Source of the DNA: JBQTGK01 sp052400665
GTDB taxonomy: Bacteria; Bacteroidota; Bacteroidia; Bacteroidales; Marinifilaceae
Length of the DNA stretch: 64,000 bases
Assembly: GCA_052400665.1 (NCBI GenBank)
Contig: JBQTGK010000003.1
Reading direction: 5' to 3' (one strand)
Below, piece after piece: positions 61,477 to 64,000 of the stretch. The notes beneath the pieces were generated by a model that made no database searches, was not told the DNA's origin, and was given only the letters and a program-made list of their open reading frames with translations. Position numbers and translations under genes: made by a program. How positions within the stretch are numbered: the stretch's first letter is position 1; each line of letters begins with the position of its first letter.

Positions 61477-62397
61477 ATGAGAAAAGTTTGGCAAGGATCA
61501 TTTGTTGCTGTGGTAACACCTTTTACGAAAGATAAAGATGTTGATTACCCAGCACTGGATGGTTTAATTAACTTTCATTTGGAAAATGAAACTGACGGAA
61601 TTGTTGTATGTGGAACCACTGGTGAGGCAGCAACTCTTTCGAAAGAAGAATATACCGAAGTAATAAAATTCGTAATCGAGAAAGTTAATAAACGTATTCC
61701 TGTAATTGCGGGCACAGGTTCTAATTCAACCCATACAGCAATAGAAAACTCTCGCCTTGCAGAATCTCTGGGTGCCGATGCAGTATTACTTGTAGCACCA
61801 TATTATAATAAGCCAATGCGAAAAGGCTTAAAAGATTATTTTACTCAGGTTGCGCAGTCTGTTTCTGTACCTGTAATATTATATAATGTTCCAGGTAGAA
61901 CATCCTCTAATATACCTGCCGATTTAGTAGTAGAGCTAGCCATGGAAGTGGATAATATTGCCGGAATTAAAGAAGCCTCGGGTAATTTAGAGCAATTGGC
62001 ATGTATTTTACGAGATAAACCAGAAAATTTTATGGTTTTTTCGGGAGACGATGCTTTGGCTTTCCCAGCAGTTTGTCTGGGTGCTGATGGTGTAATTTCG
62101 GTTGCAGCGAATCTTTTTCCTCAGGAGTTTCACGATTTAATAAAATATGCTTTAAATGGTGATGTTGAAAAATCACGAGAAATACATCTAAAATATTTAC
62201 AAATTATTCAATTGTGTTTTATCGAATCAAATCCAATTCCTGTTAAAACAGGATTAAGCTTAATGGGAAAGGTGCAAGAAGAATTTCGTTCGCCAATGAG
62301 TACTATGGAGGAGGAAAACAAATCGCTTTTGCTGGTTGAACTTCAAAAGTTATTGGTTCAAACTTCAACTTACATGTCAGAAATAGAAGAGTTATAA
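61477..62397 (+). CDS. dapA: 4-hydroxy-tetrahydrodipicolinate synthase
   Basis: The protein has 306 residues. Class I aldolase motifs are in place: CGTTGEAATLSKEEY, PVIAGTGSNSTHTAI, VAPYYNKPMRKGL (catalytic Tyr) and YNVPGRTSSNIP. The Schiff-base lysine is Lys165 in GIKEASGN. It condenses pyruvate with aspartate semialdehyde in the lysine/diaminopimelate pathway. It is monocistronic with a terminator downstream and a 170-nt predicted leader upstream. Confidence 0.96.
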   Translation: MRKVWQGSFVAVVTPFTKDKDVDYPALDGLINFHLENETDGIVVCGTTGEAATLSKEEYTEVIKFVIEKVNKRIPVIAGTGSNSTHTAIENSRLAESLGADAVLLVAPYYNKPMRKGLKDYFTQVAQSVSVPVILYNVPGRTSSNIPADLVVELAMEVDNIAGIKEASGNLEQLACILRDKPENFMVFSGDDALAFPAVCLGADGVISVAANLFPQEFHDLIKYALNGDVEKSREIHLKYLQIIQLCFIESNPIPVKTGLSLMGKVQEEFRSPMSTMEEENKSLLLVELQKLLVQTSTYMSEIEEL

Positions 62398-62432
62398 TCA
62401 GTAATAAAAATTATATTTACTATAATATTTCC

Positions 62433-62468
62433 TAAGCTACCTTATTTTTAAGGTAGCTTATTTTTTTA
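62433..62468 (+). terminator. Strong intrinsic terminator after dapA
   Basis: Perfect 12-bp arms TAAGCTACCTTA (62433-62444) and TAAGGTAGCTTA (62449-62460), 4-nt loop, then T7. Confidence 0.92.
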
Positions 62469-62703
62469 TAAAAACTCTAAGTGAGTCTATTTTATTATTC
62501 TCAATTATTTTACTTACTTTTCAATTAGTCTATAATGATATTGATTTATAGGTGATTATAAATGATTTTTTTTCTGTATCTATATTCTTTAAAAAAAAAC
62601 ATGAACATATATTGAAACCTAATTGATATTATATAGTACAATAATCTGTAAAACAGGATATCTCTTTAAAAATAGGATAACCTTAAGAAATTTAAGTACT
62701 AAT

Positions 62704-63486
62704 ATGAATAAAGACTTACTCTTTGCATTAATACAAAATCCGAATCTAATTCCTGGAATTTATAACTATTGCGATGGTTGGTGTGAGCGTTGCGACTTTA
62801 CATCAAATTGTCTTAATTATAAAATGATGGATGAAGGTGTTTCAGATGTTAAGTTAACAGAGAATGAAGCTTCTTCTACCATGGAGAATCTCGATGAAAT
62901 GTTCGAGATAAGTATGGAGTTACTTAACCAGGCAGCAAAAGATTTAGGAATGGAATTGCCTAAAAAAGCGCTTCATTATGATGCTGATGAAGAGGAAGAA
63001 AAAGATGATTTGATATTTAAAAGCCAGTTAATGCTTCAGGCTGATAAATATTCCGAACTGGTTGATTCATGGTTTGCCGATTTTGAATCATTAATTCAAG
63101 TAGGCAATAATACTCTTAAAGAACTTTGCGACTTTACAGAGGAAGATGAAATGAATGAAGATGAAAAAATGATTTTTAATGTTTCGGAGATTATTCATTG
63201 GTATCAGTTCATAATTCCAAGTAAATTATTTAGATCATTACGAAGTAAAGCCAATACCGAAGAAACAGGAAATGAATTTTATAAACACGATAGCATTGCC
63301 TCGGCAAAAGTTGTCTTAATTTCTATCGATCGATCAATTGATTCCTGGAGCTTTTTCCTTAATCGATTTCCCGAATCAGAAGATCGAATGCTCCCAATTT
63401 TATTGCTTTTATCAGGTTTTAGAGCTTTGGTTGATAAAGTTTTTCCCGATTCGAAAGATTTTATAAGACCAGGTTTTGATATCTAA
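62704..63486 (+). CDS. Uncharacterised protein with N-terminal Cys cluster
   Basis: The start is taken at the ATG at 62704 (MNKDLLFALIQNPN); the frame upstream lacks coding character. The protein has 260 residues. Near the N-terminus CDGWCERCDFTSNC (C-x3-C-x2-C-x5-C) could bind zinc or an Fe-S cluster. The remainder is acidic and helical (DADEEEEKDD, EEDEMNEDEKM) with no known domain. No signal peptide is present. The function is unknown; such proteins seem restricted to Bacteroidota. Confidence 0.65.
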   Translation: MNKDLLFALIQNPNLIPGIYNYCDGWCERCDFTSNCLNYKMMDEGVSDVKLTENEASSTMENLDEMFEISMELLNQAAKDLGMELPKKALHYDADEEEEKDDLIFKSQLMLQADKYSELVDSWFADFESLIQVGNNTLKELCDFTEEDEMNEDEKMIFNVSEIIHWYQFIIPSKLFRSLRSKANTEETGNEFYKHDSIASAKVVLISIDRSIDSWSFFLNRFPESEDRMLPILLLLSGFRALVDKVFPDSKDFIRPGFDI

Positions 63487-63576
63487 CTGAATATGAGGGG
63501 TATATGATTTAAAAATAAATAATTGACTATTGTTAAAAAAAACTACGACCCATTAATTACTATTAAAAATTACAGT

Positions 63577-64000
63577 ATGAGAAAGAATGTAATGTTTTTA
63601 GCGCTTGTTTTAACTTTATTCTCTTTAGAAGGATGTTTAGATAGCCCTAATATTGTTGAAGAGGAGGAAAATTTAGATGTAATGTCGAAGATGGATATTC
63701 CTTTCGATTTTAATTTTGAGACTGCTAAAGATATTGTCGTTTCATTTAGTGGAACAAAACAAACCAATTCAAATTTAGTTAAGTACACTGTTTATTTGTA
63801 CGATGAAGATTATACTGATTCAGAGGTTACCTATACCGATGAGGCAGGAGAAGAGGTGACAGCAACCTTGCAAATTGCAAATGCTTTAAATAATAAAATT
63901 GCTACGGTAATAACCGACGAAAGTAGTTTTGAAAAAAATATTACCATTCCGGCATATTGTAATTCTTTGTACATTGTAAAGAATGATATGGGAATTTTTA
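63577..64000 (+). CDS. Lipoprotein, N-terminal part (cut by window edge)
   Basis: The start is the ATG at 63577. Translation runs open to the end of the window (141 residues visible). The signal peptide VMFLALVLTLFSLEGC has a lipobox ending at Cys20, so it is an exported lipoprotein. An acidic linker (VEEEENLDVMSKMD) follows, typical of surface-export signals in Bacteroidota lipoproteins. The beta-rich part begins IPFDFNFETAKDIVVSF. It might be a LruC-type protein by the DFNFET pattern, but this is weak. Confidence 0.65.
   Translation, partial: MRKNVMFLALVLTLFSLEGCLDSPNIVEEEENLDVMSKMDIPFDFNFETAKDIVVSFSGTKQTNSNLVKYTVYLYDEDYTDSEVTYTDEAGEEVTATLQIANALNNKIATVITDESSFEKNITIPAYCNSLYIVKNDMGIF

Overview
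The window is from a low-GC member of the Bacteroidota. Supporting signs are SusC-type TonB-dependent receptor architecture, lipoproteins in a Bacteroidota style, promoters of the TAnnTTTG type, a polysaccharide-utilisation gene set, and start codons mostly without Shine-Dalgarno sequences. Red-algal galactan enzymes, fermentation-linked acyl-CoA chemistry and butyrate kinase suggest a marine, facultatively or strictly anaerobic Marinilabiliales/Marinifilaceae-like bacterium; that placement is inference.

Layout. (1) 1-5700: the tail of an agar/porphyran utilisation cluster with a GH2 (cut by the window edge), GH3, GH16 and GH117. (2) 5700-6230: a scar in which a transposase C-terminus abuts a decapitated redoxin gene. 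(3) 6300-20830: housekeeping and sensing genes: purT, a radical SAM enzyme and a CGGC protein, type-4 uracil-DNA glycosylase, a heme-binding-type histidine kinase with a lone receiver protein, an ArsR-rhodanese-TauE sulfur cassette with two matching operators, a TrmH-like methyltransferase, an FKBP, a TPR protein, and an ABC ATPase with a permease fused to an M1 peptidase. (4) 20880-27480: an accessory island. A membrane NACHT NTPase with pentapeptide-like repeats, a UvrD-like helicase and a GIY-YIG/DUF4357 protein are separated by an attC-like hairpin and by three copies of a hairpin-bearing repeat. The island ends with a 12-unit degenerate tandem array of 20-22 nt units. (5) 27478-31530: an unknown protein, a lipoprotein metallopeptidase and YebC. 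(6) 31700-52760: a 21 kb co-directional acyl-CoA block. It holds beta-oxidation enzymes, EtfBA, a split membrane ETF:quinone oxidoreductase, an IcmF-type B12 mutase, a methylcrotonyl-CoA-carboxylase-like pair, a methylglutaconyl-CoA-hydratase-like crotonase, AtuA, a second acyl-CoA dehydrogenase and butyrate kinase. (7) 52830-57710: a metal-handling cluster with an HMA protein, TonB receptor, His/Cys-rich protein, CobW GTPase and nitroreductase. (8) 57860-64000: an MFS transporter, two small cytosolic proteins, an ACT protein divergent from dapA (dapA has a long structured leader), a Cys-rich unknown and the start of a lipoprotein.

How the genes work together. The glycosidases would trim agaro/porphyran oligosaccharides to monosaccharides. 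The acyl-CoA block looks built to oxidise branched and short-chain acyl-CoAs: electrons pass through ETF to a membrane Fe-S oxidoreductase and quinone, IcmF interconverts branched and linear skeletons, and butyrate kinase recovers ATP. Neither acyl-CoA dehydrogenase has the isovaleryl-CoA dehydrogenase active-site pattern and no HMG-CoA lyase or phosphotransbutyrylase is present, so the exact route is open. The most novel-looking material is the 21.0-27.4 kb island (cassette-like hairpins around candidate defence genes plus the tandem array) and the dapA leader.
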